A DNA stretch of 38,597 nt, from positions 144,813 through 183,409 of the forward strand of contig RQSC01000007.1 of NCBI GenBank assembly GCA_013416795.1, given 5' to 3'. The notes under the pieces were generated by a model, which was not told the origin of the DNA, did not search any database, and saw only the letters and a list, made by a program, of their open reading frames with translations. The first letter of the stretch is position 1; every line of letters begins with the position of its first letter. Origin of the DNA: Prasinococcaceae sp. CCMP 1430. Taxonomy: Eukaryota > Prasinodermophyta > Palmophyllophyceae > Prasinococcales > Prasinococcaceae. Positions 17,008-26,371 of the stretch are shown piece after piece. The translations under genes were made by a program, and so were the position numbers.

Positions 17008-18219
17008 ATGGCCCAGCCGATGGCCGTCGATGCCGGCGGCGGCGGCACGGGCGGCTCGCAGGCGGCCGACGCGAGCACAGCGCCGTGGGTCGAGAAGTAC
17101 CGCCCGCGCACGGTCGACGACGTGTCGCACCAGGGCGAGGTGGTGGCCGCGCTCCGGCGCTCGATGGACACGGGCAACCTGCCGCACCTGCTCTTCTACG
17201 GGGGACCGGGCACCGGCAAGACGACCACCGCGCTCGCGATCGCGCGCCAGATGTACGGGCCGGACCTCATGAAGACGAGGATCCTCGAGCTCAACGCATC
17301 CGACCAGCGCGGCATTGGCGTCGTGAGGAACAAGATCAAGGCGTTCGCGAGCGCGGCGGTCGGCGAGCCCGCGCCGGGCTACCCCTCGCCGCCGTACAAG
17401 CTGCTCATCCTCGACGAGGCCGACTCGATGACCGAGGACGCGCAGAACGCGCTGCGCCGCACGATGGAGGCGTACTCGCGCGTGACGCGCTTCGTCTTCA
17501 TCTGCAACTACGTCAGCCGCATCATCGGGCCGATCGCCTCGCGCTGCGCCAAGTTCCGCTTCCAGCCGGTGGACGGCGAGAGCGCCACGAAGCGCCTCAG
17601 GTTCATCGCGGAGAGCGAGGGCGTCCAGGTCGAGGAGGGCGTCTACGAGAAGGTGCTCGAGCTCTCCGGCGGCGACCTGCGCAAGGCGATCAACACGCTG
17701 CAGAGTGCGGCGAGGCTGCGGCACGGATCCGCCGTCACCGCCGAAGCCGTGGTGCGATCGTGCGGACAGGTGGAGAGCGGCGTGGCGGACGCGCTGTGGA
17801 AGAAAGTGTGCAGCAAGAGCTTCGACGACATGCACAAGGAGGTCGAGGCGACGGTGGCGGACGGGCACTCAGTGCTGCAGGTGCTCCAGCTCCTGCAGGA
17901 CGCGGCGATGCAAGGTGGGCGAGCGCCGCCGCTCGCGGCCGCCGCACCTGCAGCGCGCCCTCTCGCCGCGCAAGCGCTGACTTCGCGCGTCGCGCGTCGT
18001 GCGCCACGCTGCAACCACCAACCCGCCCGCGCAGCCGTGGTGGCCGAGGAGGAGAGCATCGCCGAGATGCACGCGGCGGCAATCTGCGTGCGACTCGCGG
18101 CGGCAGAAAAGCGCCTGCTGGATGGTGCGGACGAGTTCCTGCAGCTGCTCGACGTGTGCTCTTTCGCGCAGAGGACCCTGCAAGGCCTGCCGCAGGTGTC
18201 CATGCCAATGCACGCATGA
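17008..18219 (+). CDS. RFC4: Replication factor C small subunit (RFC4 / yeast Rfc2 type)
   Basis: An AAA+ subunit of the clamp loader that opens PCNA at primer ends. Two exons (17008-17914, 18035-18219) give 363 residues. Motifs are WVEKYRPRTVDDV, Walker A GGPGTGKT (residues 65-72), LNASDQRGI, Walker B LLILDEAD (132-139), the sensor-1 region FICNYVSRII, and the arginine-finger SRC in ASRCAKFRF. DLRKAINTLQSAARL follows. NYVSRII and the wording around it fit the RFC4 class better than RFC2, 3 or 5. The intron (17915-18034, GTGGGC to CAG, CTGAC inside) is 120 bases and lacks an in-frame stop, so an unspliced message would give a 40-residue insertion. The N-terminal 25 residues are Gly/Ala-rich. 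The stop overlaps a strong hairpin. Confidence 0.9.
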   Translation: MAQPMAVDAGGGGTGGSQAADASTAPWVEKYRPRTVDDVSHQGEVVAALRRSMDTGNLPHLLFYGGPGTGKTTTALAIARQMYGPDLMKTRILELNASDQRGIGVVRNKIKAFASAAVGEPAPGYPSPPYKLLILDEADSMTEDAQNALRRTMEAYSRVTRFVFICNYVSRIIGPIASRCAKFRFQPVDGESATKRLRFIAESEGVQVEEGVYEKVLELSGGDLRKAINTLQSAARLRHGSAVTAEAVVRSCGQVESGVADALWKKVCSKSFDDMHKEVEATVADGHSVLQVLQLLQDAAMQGGRAPPLAAAAPAARPLAAQALTSRVARRAPRCNHQPARAAVVAEEESIAEMHAAAICVRLAAAEKRLLDGADEFLQLLDVCSFAQRTLQGLPQVSMPMHA

Positions 18220-18242
18220 GCGACCCGCGGGGCGGGTCGCTC
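18218..18242 (+). terminator. 11-base-pair hairpin overlapping the RFC stop codon
   Basis: GAGCGACCCGC (18218-18228) pairs perfectly with GCGGGTCGCTC (18232-18242) around a GGG loop. The GA of the TGA stop (18217-18219) is inside the stem. It may mark the 3' end of the message or slow ribosomes at termination. Its function is not known. Confidence 0.5.
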
Positions 18243-18334
18243 AGGCGCCGCGCACCGCGCCCTGCTGGGCCGCCCGGAAGAAACCATTAAAAAAATACAG
18301 GTACCAAATATTACGTAGAATGGTGTACAGGCGC

Positions 18335-19522
18335 TCACTCGGCCGCGGCACCGCCGGTCGCCGGCTTGAGCAGCTCGAAGCTAAACCCGAGCTCTCCGAG
18401 CAGGCGCACTCGATCCTCCGGCAGCCTACCGGCCTTGAACAGGTATCGCTGCCGCACGCACCAGCTGCCCAACCCGGGGAAGTGCTTGAATTGTCGCGGC
18501 ACCGCGCAGTCGCCCGTCACGTCGTGGTAGGCGATGAGCTCGAGCAAGCGGCGCTCCCACGCCGCAGCCTCGCGGCTCTCGACGACGCTCGTGAGCGCGC
18601 GCGCCTCGGACTCGGCCCAATGGTCCGCGCTGCCCCAGTCGAAGTCCAGCACGCTCAGCCTGCTCCTCGCCGCGTCGGGCAGCTCGCCCGCGTGGTACAG
18701 CCTCTGCATGAGCTCCGCCCAGTCGCGCAGCGCCTTGGGCACGTCCCCCGCGAGCGCGGCTGCGCCCGAGCCCGAGCGGATGCGGAGCGCGACGAACTCG
18801 TCGAACATGGCCTCCCAGTGCTCGTCCATGACGCCCCAGTCGAAGCCGATGCGCTCGAGCAGGTCGCGCCGCCTCTCGCTGAGCTTGCCGCGCCGCGCGA
18901 AGATCTGCTGCGACTCGGCCCACTGGCGCATCTCCTCGGCGACCCTAGCGCTGGGCCGCGGCAGCTCGAGCTCCGCGCAGGCGGCCTCCGTCACGAAGCA
19001 GCGGAACCACTCGTCGTCCTCCACCGAGCTTCCGAGCAGCTCGGGGCAGTTGACGAGCAGCGCGCCGATCTGCGACGCGCTCGCACCCAGCTGGCACAGC
19101 AGCCGCAGCAGCGGCGCCAGGTTGTTCGTGACTGTGCGGCGCAGGCGCTTGTCGAGCAGCGCGCGCCCGCGCTTGGTGACGCGCCACGAGCACGCCGCGA
19201 CGACCACGTCGCGCGCGTCCTCGGGCGCCATGCCCAGCGCCTCCAGCGCGTTCTCGATCTCCGCGGTGGCGCTCTCCTTGGCCACGCTGGCGGCGCGCCG
19301 CCTGCGCACCACCTGCAGCGACGGGAGGATGGCTTCCCCCCAGCCCTCGCCCTCGCGCACGAGCTGGTACACCTCCTCGTACTGGCTGAGGTCGTCCGCG
19401 TCGTCCCCGGAGACGAGGCGCTCCTGCGGGGCCGCGCCGCCGTCGCCGACGCCAGCGCCGGGCGCGCCGTCGCCGGTCGCGCCGTCGTAGCCGCCGTCCT
19501 CCCAGTCCGACACGTACGTGAC
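18335..19522 (-). CDS. mTERF-like plus helicase-associated (HA) repeat protein, 5' end unresolved
   Basis: About 395 residues are supported. The N-terminal part is acidic (YVSDWEDGGYDG). It leads to NNLAPLLRLLCQLGASASQ and LLVNCPELLG, a pattern typical of mTERF repeats that bind organellar nucleic acid. Three HA-type repeats follow (W...L..F...G.L...R...L..IGF.W), the last complete: WERRLLELIAYH, CAVPRQF, LGSWCVRQRYLFKAGRLP. HA repeats are common in algal and protist proteins and may bind nucleic acid. An organelle role is inferred. The open frame has no ATG before the body (its farthest start-like codon, near 19669, is GTG and lies antisense to the neighbour's first exon). The true start must be in an upstream exon. 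Confidence 0.68.
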   Translation of the reverse strand, partial: VTYVSDWEDGGYDGATGDGAPGAGVGDGGAAPQERLVSGDDADDLSQYEEVYQLVREGEGWGEAILPSLQVVRRRRAASVAKESATAEIENALEALGMAPEDARDVVVAACSWRVTKRGRALLDKRLRRTVTNNLAPLLRLLCQLGASASQIGALLVNCPELLGSSVEDDEWFRCFVTEAACAELELPRPSARVAEEMRQWAESQQIFARRGKLSERRRDLLERIGFDWGVMDEHWEAMFDEFVALRIRSGSGAAALAGDVPKALRDWAELMQRLYHAGELPDAARSRLSVLDFDWGSADHWAESEARALTSVVESREAAAWERRLLELIAYHDVTGDCAVPRQFKHFPGLGSWCVRQRYLFKAGRLPEDRVRLLGELGFSFELLKPATGGAAAE

Positions 19523-19538
19523 CGACCCCACCGCCGAG

Positions 19539-21265
19539 CGCGGCGGTCCTCGCCGCGGCCGGCGCGAACGTCTTCCTGTGGTGGTTCGCGCCGTTTCTGA
19601 GCGGCGGCGGGTACAGCTCGGAGGCGCTCGCGCTGTTGCAGGGCCTAGCAAACTCGGCCGGCGTGGCACAGATCAAGGTGAGGCCTGCTGCGGGCGGGGG
19701 CGCAAGAAGTCAGGCGCGCGCGGCGCGGGTGTGGGCGAGCGTGCCAGCGCGCGCCGGGGGCGGCCGCTGACGGGCGCTGCCACCCATGGCTCCCACCACG
19801 CCGGCCGCGCGATCAGGCATCGCACCACGGCGATGCGTACGACAGGCGCTTCGCCGCGGGCCTTCCGCCGGCGACGGCGCGTACGCTGCGACAGGCGCTC
19901 TTCGCCGAGCTGCCGCCGCAATCGCGCCCGCTCGTCGTCGTGTGTAACTCGGAGCCTGGCGCGTGGAGCGTCACCGAACGTGGCGCGCTCTTCGAGACGG
20001 AGCAGTGCCCGCCTCAATCGGTGACCGATCCGCACGGCGTGCACCGACGGGCGGCTGTCGTCGGCCGTGTCGCGTTCGAGACCGATGGACTTAATAGTGA
20101 GCACAAGAAGCGCATCGACGCGATGGACGCCGTGTGGGTGCCAACGCAATGGCAGGCGGACGTCTTCGCGCGCGAGGGCGTGAAGACCGTCGTGCGCGTC
20201 GTACCGGAGCCCGTCGACACGGACTTCTACAGGCCGCTCAAGGGCGACAAGCAGCAGAGGCAGACCGCCGGTGCAGCGCTTGCCGAAGGCGCGCTCGGTC
20301 GAGCGCTCTCGAGCTGGCTCGGCCTCGGCGACAGCGACAGCGCTCGCAACGGCGCGGTGGCGGACGCACCGCTGCCGCTGCCGCTCGGCGGCGCCAGCGC
20401 CGTCTTCCCGCGCTGGGCACAGGAGTGCGCTGACGCAGAGCCAAAGTTTACGTTCGTATCAGTATTCAAGTGGGAACAGCGGAAGGCCTGGGACGTGCTT
20501 GCACGTGCATTCGCGGCTGAGTTCGATCCAAAGGAAGGGGTTTCGCTGCACGTACTCACATCCGAGTACCACAACGATGCGAGTGCCTTCGTTGGCGCCT
20601 TCCGCGAGGCAGCGGGTGGGGGCGACACGCCATCGTGTGCGTATGTCTCTGCCGAGCATGTGGCGCAGGCCGACATGCCGCGGCTGTATGGGGCCGCGGA
20701 CGCATTCGTGCTGGCAAGTCGCGGCGAAGGATGGGGCCGGCCGCACGCCGAGGCCATGTCGTGCGGCGTGCCCGTCGTCGCAACCAACTGGAGCGGCACC
20801 ACGGCGTTCATCAACGAGCAGACGGGCTACCTCGTGAAGGTACGCGTTGCGATCTCGTGCCGTCCAACGCGCTCACTTGCCCCGCGATGCAAATGCGCGC
20901 GCGCGACCTCACGCGGCGCGGCGGCTCACGCACTTTGCCGACGCGATACCCGACACACGCAGGTTGACCGGATGGTCGAAATCACGGACGAGGCGTCTCC
21001 GTTTCGCGGGCACATGTGGGCTGAACCCTCCGAGGTGGACTTGCGGCGGCGCATGCGCGAGGCCGTCTCAGACAAATCGGGCTTGCGCTACCGCGCGTTG
21101 GCCGCGCGACGCGAGGCGGTCATGAAGTACAGCATCGATGCCGTCGCCAAGCTGACGCTCGCGGCCGCCAAGGGCGCTGCAGGGGACCGTGAGGAGCGCC
21201 TCCAGCGAACGCGCGGCGGGGGCGTGCACGCCCAAGAGTACGTGCGCGCGCGCGACGAGCTCTGA
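19539..21265 (+). CDS. GT-B glycosyltransferase (GT4-like), 5' end unresolved
   Basis: A predicted retaining glycosyltransferase. The first visible exon (to 19677) reads FLWWFAPFLSGGGYSSEA, the N-terminal glycine-loop region of GT-B enzymes. After a 139-base intron it continues SHHGDAYDRRF, VVVCNSEPGAWS and AVWVPTQWQADVF. The donor-binding half has FTFVSVFKWEQRKAWDVL and the E-x7-E signature in SRGEGWGRPHAEAMSCG. A second intron (20840-20962, 123 bases, no in-frame stop) precedes VDRMVEITDE and a basic tail ending ARDEL. A TGA at 19519-19521 closes the first exon's frame without an ATG; an AG at 19537-19538 is a possible acceptor. The first exon would then lie inside the opposite-strand gene. 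The sugar and acceptor are unknown. Confidence 0.75.
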
Positions 21266-21321
21266 GCAGCGATGTACATTGCAGTATTTTTACATTCTTT
21301 TGTACAACAGGTGCGCCAAAT

Positions 21322-22317
21322 TCATGCGTCGTACAGGCCGAGCCCGAGCGCGTCGATGGCGCCAATTGAGATGCGATCAATGACAGCGTGCGCGGCCTCC
21401 GCGCGCTCCTGCACATTGGCCTGTCGCTCCGCGGTCTCGGTGACCAGCACACTGTACAAGCCCAGCGACTTGGCAGCGGCGGCATTCTTGGCGGAGTCCT
21501 CGAAGAGCACAGCTGCACAAGCGCGGGGGCAAAGCAGCAGCAGTTGTCAGCACATCGCCGCGAGCGATGGTGGTCGGTTGCAGCACCCACCGCTCGCATG
21601 GCCGCACAGGGTCCATCCACGGGCGCGCACCGCATGCGCAAGCGCATGTGCGCGCGCACCTCGATGCGCCTCCTCGAGGGACAAACCTGCGCGGCCCAGC
21701 GCCACCTCGAAGGCAGCCCTGTTGGGCTTTGGCTCGGAGTAGCTGTCGCTGCCGACGATTCCCTGGAAGAGACCTGGCTCGTCGAGCCCCAGGCACTCGA
21801 GGCACACCTCGGCCTCGCGCTCGCCAGTGTTGGTGAACACCAGGGCGGGAACGCTCAGGGCGCGCACGGCTTCGATGACTTCGTCATCCGGCTTAAGATA
21901 CTTCGGCGCGCCGCCCTGTCTGCAGTACGCCACGAACTCCTTGCTCTCGAAGGCGAATCCCATGCGCTGAAGCCCTCTCGCCGTCTGATTGGCGAGGGCG
22001 AACGCCTCCTGCTGCAGTGCGGGCGCGTCAGCGCGCGGCACGCCCAGCCGCTCCACGATGAACTCGACCTGTCGGCGCTTGACATCCTCGAGGTAGCCAG
22101 TGCGCGGTGCGTCGTAGAGTACGCCGTCCAAGTCGAAGAGCACTACCTGCGGCGGCTGCTGCGGCGGGATGGCCGCGGCGGCTGCGGCCGGGCGCGTCCG
22201 CCTCGCGCTTCGCGCCGCCGGCGCTGCGCGCCGCGCGCCGCGCTCTGGAAGCGGCGGCCGCGCGCGCTGCGGCCATCGCCACTCCCCGCTCCTGCCCACA
22301 GCGCCTGCAGCGCGCAC
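21322..22317 (-). CDS. HAD-superfamily phosphatase, two exons
   Basis: A haloacid-dehalogenase-type hydrolase of the pyrimidine 5'-nucleotidase/PGPase-like group. Exon 1 (to 21660) holds motif I VVLFDLDGVLYD, then ALVFTNTGERE (motif II T) and SDSYSEPKPN (motif III K). Exon 2 (21512-21322) starts AVLFEDSAKNAAAAKSLG (motif IV, E-D acidic pair). The 147-base intron opens GTGCGC and carries CTGAC. The phase-1 join gives EEAHR|AVLFEDS. Before motif I the frame is Ala/Arg/Pro-rich and could be an organelle transit peptide, but no ATG lies in frame. The limit used here is a GTG at 22317; a nearby out-of-frame ATG (MAAARAAAAS..) hints at a missed intron or indel. It converges on the glycosyltransferase with 56 bases between stops. 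Confidence 0.8.
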
Positions 22318-22414
22318 AGTGGCACATCAGGGATCGCGGTCCGCCCCGCTGGGCGCACGAGACCCCGCCAGGCGTCGGCAGAGTATCTCGCGGCGCGTTA
22401 GGGGCATTCGGATT

Positions 22415-22434
22415 TGGGTTTAGGATCAAAAAGG
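22415..22434. promoter_or_regulatory. AT-rich island with telo-box-like and GGATCAAAAA motifs
   Basis: TGGGTTTAGG is followed by GATCAAAAAGG in the divergent region between the HAD phosphatase (-) and the demethylase (+). The 10-mer GGATCAAAAA recurs in the flank upstream of the HSP70 gene (minus strand, 38480-38471), in the same orientation relative to the downstream gene. A regulatory role is inferred. Confidence 0.3.
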
Positions 22435-22813
22435 GTGCGCGACTCGCCCAGAGGATATCGAGGACCAGCGCGCGGGCGGAGCACGCGCTCGGCGCCGCGC
22501 GAGCTGGCGGCCGGCTGCAACACACGCTGTGGCCGCGGCCGCCGCCACAGGCCGCGTCGCCGCAGGCCGCAGGCCAGAGGGGCCGGCGACGGCGGGGGTG
22601 GCGGGGGCGGCCGCGGGCGTGCAGTGCTGGGAATGCGGGGCGGCGAGCGCACACGGCGGGGGCGAGAGCGGGGGACTATGTGACCAGTGCTTCGCAAGGT
22701 CGCTCACTGGGCGGCAGACGCGCTCGACGGTGAGCCGCGAGCGCCACGCGCTCCAATTGTCACTGTCGACGCACCCTCCGGAGAAAGCGGGGCACGAGCA
22801 GTCGCCAGCCGCG

Positions 22814-25800
22814 ATGGCGAGCCCTCTGGCTGGACCTCACTCCGTGCACCCGCCGGCGACCTCCGCTGCAGCGACGCCCGGCAGCAAGCGCAAGCGAACC
22901 TGCCGCACCTCCTCAGCTGGGCGCCTCACTGGGGCGCGGCCCACCACCGCCGTCCGACCTGCCGCCGCGACAGAGCGCCGAGCTTCTCTGGTGACGCCTG
23001 CACGCATGAGCGAGGCCCAGGAGATAGCTCGACACGGCGTGGTCGATGGCAAGATTCGGGCCAACATTTGTCCCTGTCATCAGTGCCGTGGCGACTCGGT
23101 CACACGATGCGTCGCTAAGGGGTCGTTCCTGATGGCCTGCCGGCAGCCTGGGTGCGACCTAATGTACTGCACGGGCTGCCTGGAGCATTGGTACGGCGCT
23201 GTGGGCGCGCCCCGAGAGTACATGGAAGCGACCACGCGAGGAGAGCACGGGTACATCGAGTGCTGCCCGCGTTGTGCGGGACTCTGTATGTGTCGCAAGT
23301 GCGTCAATGCTAAGCTGGATCCCGCGCGGCTATCCATGTATGCGGGGGGAGACGACGCCGTGGGCAGCGGCCGCAGCGCAACAGCGTTCGGGACTGGCTT
23401 CCTTGGGTCCGTCTTGGGTGACGAGGAGGCGCTCGCCGAGGCGAGGTACGTGCTGGCGTGCATACGCCGGCCACTGCTCGGACAAGCCAAGCTTCAAGAG
23501 CGCCACGCCCGGCGCGAGCTACGGCACATCCTGGCGGCGACGCGCGACGGCAACGACGAGCCCAGCCATACGGAGGTGACAGAGGCTATAGAAGCCATCC
23601 CTGTCATCGACCTGGGCGGGTGCCGCATGACGTGCACGCGCTGCAAGACGGCAATCTGGGACATCTTTGCTACGTGCAAGGCGAGCACGTGCGACGACCA
23701 GCCCGATTGCATGGATTTATGTCTGCAGTGCTGCGAGGACATTCGCGCGGAGCAACCAGGCGAAAACTTCACCTCGGTGCAGGACGCCAGCCGCGCCGAT
23801 GGCGAGGCAGGCACGAGCGCTGCTGAAGACGGTGTTAGCTGCTGTCCTCGCAACGCGCGCCCTGTGCAAAGATGCGTGAGCCCACCTCCCAGCCCGCCGC
23901 TGGCGGCCGCGCTGGAGTCCTCGGCTGCGACGGCCCTTCCCTTCGAGCCACCAGCCCTAACGTGTGCTGAAGAGAAGGGATTGCGCGATTCCCGCCGACA
24001 AGCGCGCCGGTGCCCGAGCGTCGCTCGCTTCAGCCCTGGGAAAGAGGCTCAAAGGCCACAGCATGCCATCGAGCACAGGCGGCGATCGAGCATTGGTGAC
24101 ACGGAAGCAGCACGTTCTGCGGATCAACAGAGGCAGCCACGCGGCGCGGTCACACCTGTGGTGGATGTGGACTCGAGCGCCCGTGTGGCGAAGCGCGGCC
24201 GTCCTTGCCAGGCCGCTACGGAACCTCGACCCAAGCGTCAGCGTGCCAAGGTCGACCGATACGATCCCGATAAGGAGATGTCAAAGCCACAGCTCGTCCG
24301 TGATCCGACCAAGTGCGACGTTCGAAGTATAGACGAGGTTCTGCAGGCGTTGCAAACGGGCAAGAAGAGCACACGTGCAGACAATCACGTGTCATGGACG
24401 GCTCCGCGCACATATGCCAAGGTAGGAGCTGACGGGGCACTGCGCTGTGTGCGCCCGTGCTGCCTTGGGGGCGGTAGTCGCGCGTGCGCCAGCATGCTCA
24501 CGCTCAATCGCCTCCTCCGAAACGGTTGGGAGCGAGAGATCGTGGAGCACGACGCGAGCGCAATGGAGGTGGTTACAGCTCGTGAGGCCAAGGCCACGCC
24601 GCCAGGTGTGTTGCTCGGCTCTTGTATCTCGGAGGACGAGTTTCTGGCGTGCAAACCAGAAGGGAGTGAAGATGGCCTCGTGTGGAGCCCTGACTGGGCC
24701 ACGCTCCCTCGTTCGGGCGTCGGCCACCGGGAGCCTGGCTGTGAGGAGGCCCTCGTTCGAGCCGACAAGGAGCGCGTGTCACGGTTTCGCCGCGAGTGGG
24801 CTGCAGGGCGGCCTATCGTGGTGCGCAACGCAAGTATGGGGAGCCGCATGAGTTGGGTACCCATTGCGCTGCGGCGCGCATGCATGGCAACGAGCAAGTC
24901 AGTGGACAAGAGGACAATGGGCGACGTGCGGGTAACCGTAGTCTGCTGCGAGCTGCCAGGCGAGCAATTCGCGCAGTCGAGCATCGACGAGTTTTGGGAC
25001 ACATATCAGCGCTTTGACGGGCGTGACCTGCAGGACAAGTACGAGCTTTTTAAGCTCAAGGACTGGCCTCCTGGCGAGACATTCGGCGAGTCGCTGCCAC
25101 GGCATGAGGTGGACTTCAATGAGTGCCTGCCCTTCCAGCTCTACACGCACCCGCAAAATTCGCGCGTCAGCCTGTGCAACCTCGCGACGCGCCTGCCAGA
25201 GGAGGGCGTGCTGCGACCCGACCTCGGGCCGAAGATGTACACCGCGTTCGGCCACCGCGAGCAGACCGGGAAGGTGGGGGGCGTCGGCATGTCATGCACG
25301 CGCCTGCACTGCGACATGAGTGACGCGTGCAATGTGCTCATGCACACCGTCTCCGCGTCTGTGGATGAGCGCACAGGGTCGTCGCGCGCAGCGTGTGCCT
25401 CGGCCGCATCTGTGAAGTCGCCGTCGACATCATCGCTCGCAGGCGTGGGGGCCATCTGGTACATGTGGGGGCGCGATCAGCGCCGCCAGCTCAGCGAGTA
25501 CTTGAAGTCTCGCGCGGAGCTCTACCGGGCAGAACGGAAACCGAACGACGATGCCGACCCGGTCCACGATCAGACGTACTTCGTCGCCGAGCGACAGCTC
25601 GACGAGCTGCGCGAGCATGGCCTCGAACCGTGGGTGATCTACCAGCGGCAAGGAGACGCCGTGGTGGTGCCAGCTGGCTGCCCGCATCAGGTGTACAACC
25701 TGGCGAGCTGTATTAAGGTTGCAGTGGACTTCGCCTCGCCAGAGAACGCGGACGTCTATACGACACTCAGCGACGAGTATCGAGGCCTGCCCGACGGTCA

Positions 25801-25924
25801 TCGAGCGAAAGAGGATAAGTTGCAAGCGAGGACCATGCTCGTGCATGCCGCGCACGCCGCGCTCAAGGTGGTGCGTGAAGACGCGAGGGAGGGGGCAGCC
25901 GAGCAGTGCCAAAGTCGCGATTGA
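22814..25924 (+). CDS. KDM3/JMJ25-type JmjC histone H3K9 demethylase
   Basis: A nuclear Fe(II)/2-oxoglutarate oxygenase that, in the KDM3/IBM1 family, removes mono- and dimethyl marks from H3K9. At least 1036 residues are in one exon. A RING-like zinc domain (CHQCRGD, CRQPGCDLMYCTGCLEHWYG, CCPRCAGLCMCRKCV) is followed by MTCTRCKTAIWDIF and CMDLCLQCCEDIR. This is the zinc arrangement of plant JMJ25/IBM1 proteins. A disordered middle has a basic stretch (KRGRP; PRPKRQRAK), probably nuclear localisation. The JmjC domain carries the iron ligands H and D in TRLHCDMSDACN and the distal H in AGCPHQVYNL, so it looks active. The first in-frame ATG is used. The frame is open back to 22424 and holds another Cys pair pattern (CWECG, CDQCF), so an upstream exon may add a zinc ribbon. 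Confidence 0.87.
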   Translation: MASPLAGPHSVHPPATSAAATPGSKRKRTCRTSSAGRLTGARPTTAVRPAAATERRASLVTPARMSEAQEIARHGVVDGKIRANICPCHQCRGDSVTRCVAKGSFLMACRQPGCDLMYCTGCLEHWYGAVGAPREYMEATTRGEHGYIECCPRCAGLCMCRKCVNAKLDPARLSMYAGGDDAVGSGRSATAFGTGFLGSVLGDEEALAEARYVLACIRRPLLGQAKLQERHARRELRHILAATRDGNDEPSHTEVTEAIEAIPVIDLGGCRMTCTRCKTAIWDIFATCKASTCDDQPDCMDLCLQCCEDIRAEQPGENFTSVQDASRADGEAGTSAAEDGVSCCPRNARPVQRCVSPPPSPPLAAALESSAATALPFEPPALTCAEEKGLRDSRRQARRCPSVARFSPGKEAQRPQHAIEHRRRSSIGDTEAARSADQQRQPRGAVTPVVDVDSSARVAKRGRPCQAATEPRPKRQRAKVDRYDPDKEMSKPQLVRDPTKCDVRSIDEVLQALQTGKKSTRADNHVSWTAPRTYAKVGADGALRCVRPCCLGGGSRACASMLTLNRLLRNGWEREIVEHDASAMEVVTAREAKATPPGVLLGSCISEDEFLACKPEGSEDGLVWSPDWATLPRSGVGHREPGCEEALVRADKERVSRFRREWAAGRPIVVRNASMGSRMSWVPIALRRACMATSKSVDKRTMGDVRVTVVCCELPGEQFAQSSIDEFWDTYQRFDGRDLQDKYELFKLKDWPPGETFGESLPRHEVDFNECLPFQLYTHPQNSRVSLCNLATRLPEEGVLRPDLGPKMYTAFGHREQTGKVGGVGMSCTRLHCDMSDACNVLMHTVSASVDERTGSSRAACASAASVKSPSTSSLAGVGAIWYMWGRDQRRQLSEYLKSRAELYRAERKPNDDADPVHDQTYFVAERQLDELREHGLEPWVIYQRQGDAVVVPAGCPHQVYNLASCIKVAVDFASPENADVYTTLSDEYRGLPDGHRAKEDKLQARTMLVHAAHAALKVVREDAREGAAEQCQSRD

Positions 25925-26368
25925 CATCAGTAATGTCGCTATTGCTCACACCACCTCCTCCTTCGCCCTGTTCGCTTGCGCGCGTGTGACGCGTGGGTGT
26001 GTGCCTCTCCCTCTTCTCCCGTCCCGCGTGCACGCTCCCCTGCATGCATGCGACAGGACCAGGCAGTCCACGTTGGCAATCAATCAATTTTTGCAACCGC
26101 CGAATGTGCGAACCTCAACGCTAAACCCAATCGCCTGTGCGCCGGCGGCTGGCGGCTGCAGCCGCCGACCGTGGCGTGCGTGCCAGAGAGGGGGAGAGGG
26201 AGAGCGGGGCGGGCACACGCGCCACACGCGCGCTCTCGGGCACCCTCGCGGGCGCCATGGCGCCACGCAACGCGTCGCACCCGTGGGGCGGGCGCGGCGG
26301 CGGGCGCGGCTGCGCGACCGCCGCGCCTGTGGCCCTGCCCTTCCCCGCCGCGAGTGCTGACGGTCGGA
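25925..26368. other. Intergenic and unresolved 5' part of CMS1 gene
   Basis: Follows the demethylase stop. It has pyrimidine-rich and GC-rich DNA, an AT patch CAATCAATCAATTTTTG near 26080, and CTAAACCCA (26121-26129), another telo-box-like motif. An ATG at 26257 (context gcgccATGg) opens a short frame that does not join CMS1 in phase by the GT-AG pair I tested. A first exon probably lies here. Confidence 0.4.
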
Positions 26369-26371
26369 GGT

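Noticed and set aside
21240-21265. RDEL at the end of the GT-B glycosyltransferase (ARDEL-stop)
   Set aside because: It resembles a plain ER retrieval signal, but the N-terminus and any signal peptide are unknown, so lumenal location is unsupported. If real, it would count against the [KR]DEL[KR] idea and should be included in that test.
22280-22330. Short minus-strand Cys-rich start MCHCARCRRCGQ
   Set aside because: Wrong frame for the HAD phosphatase and only a dozen residues; probably chance.
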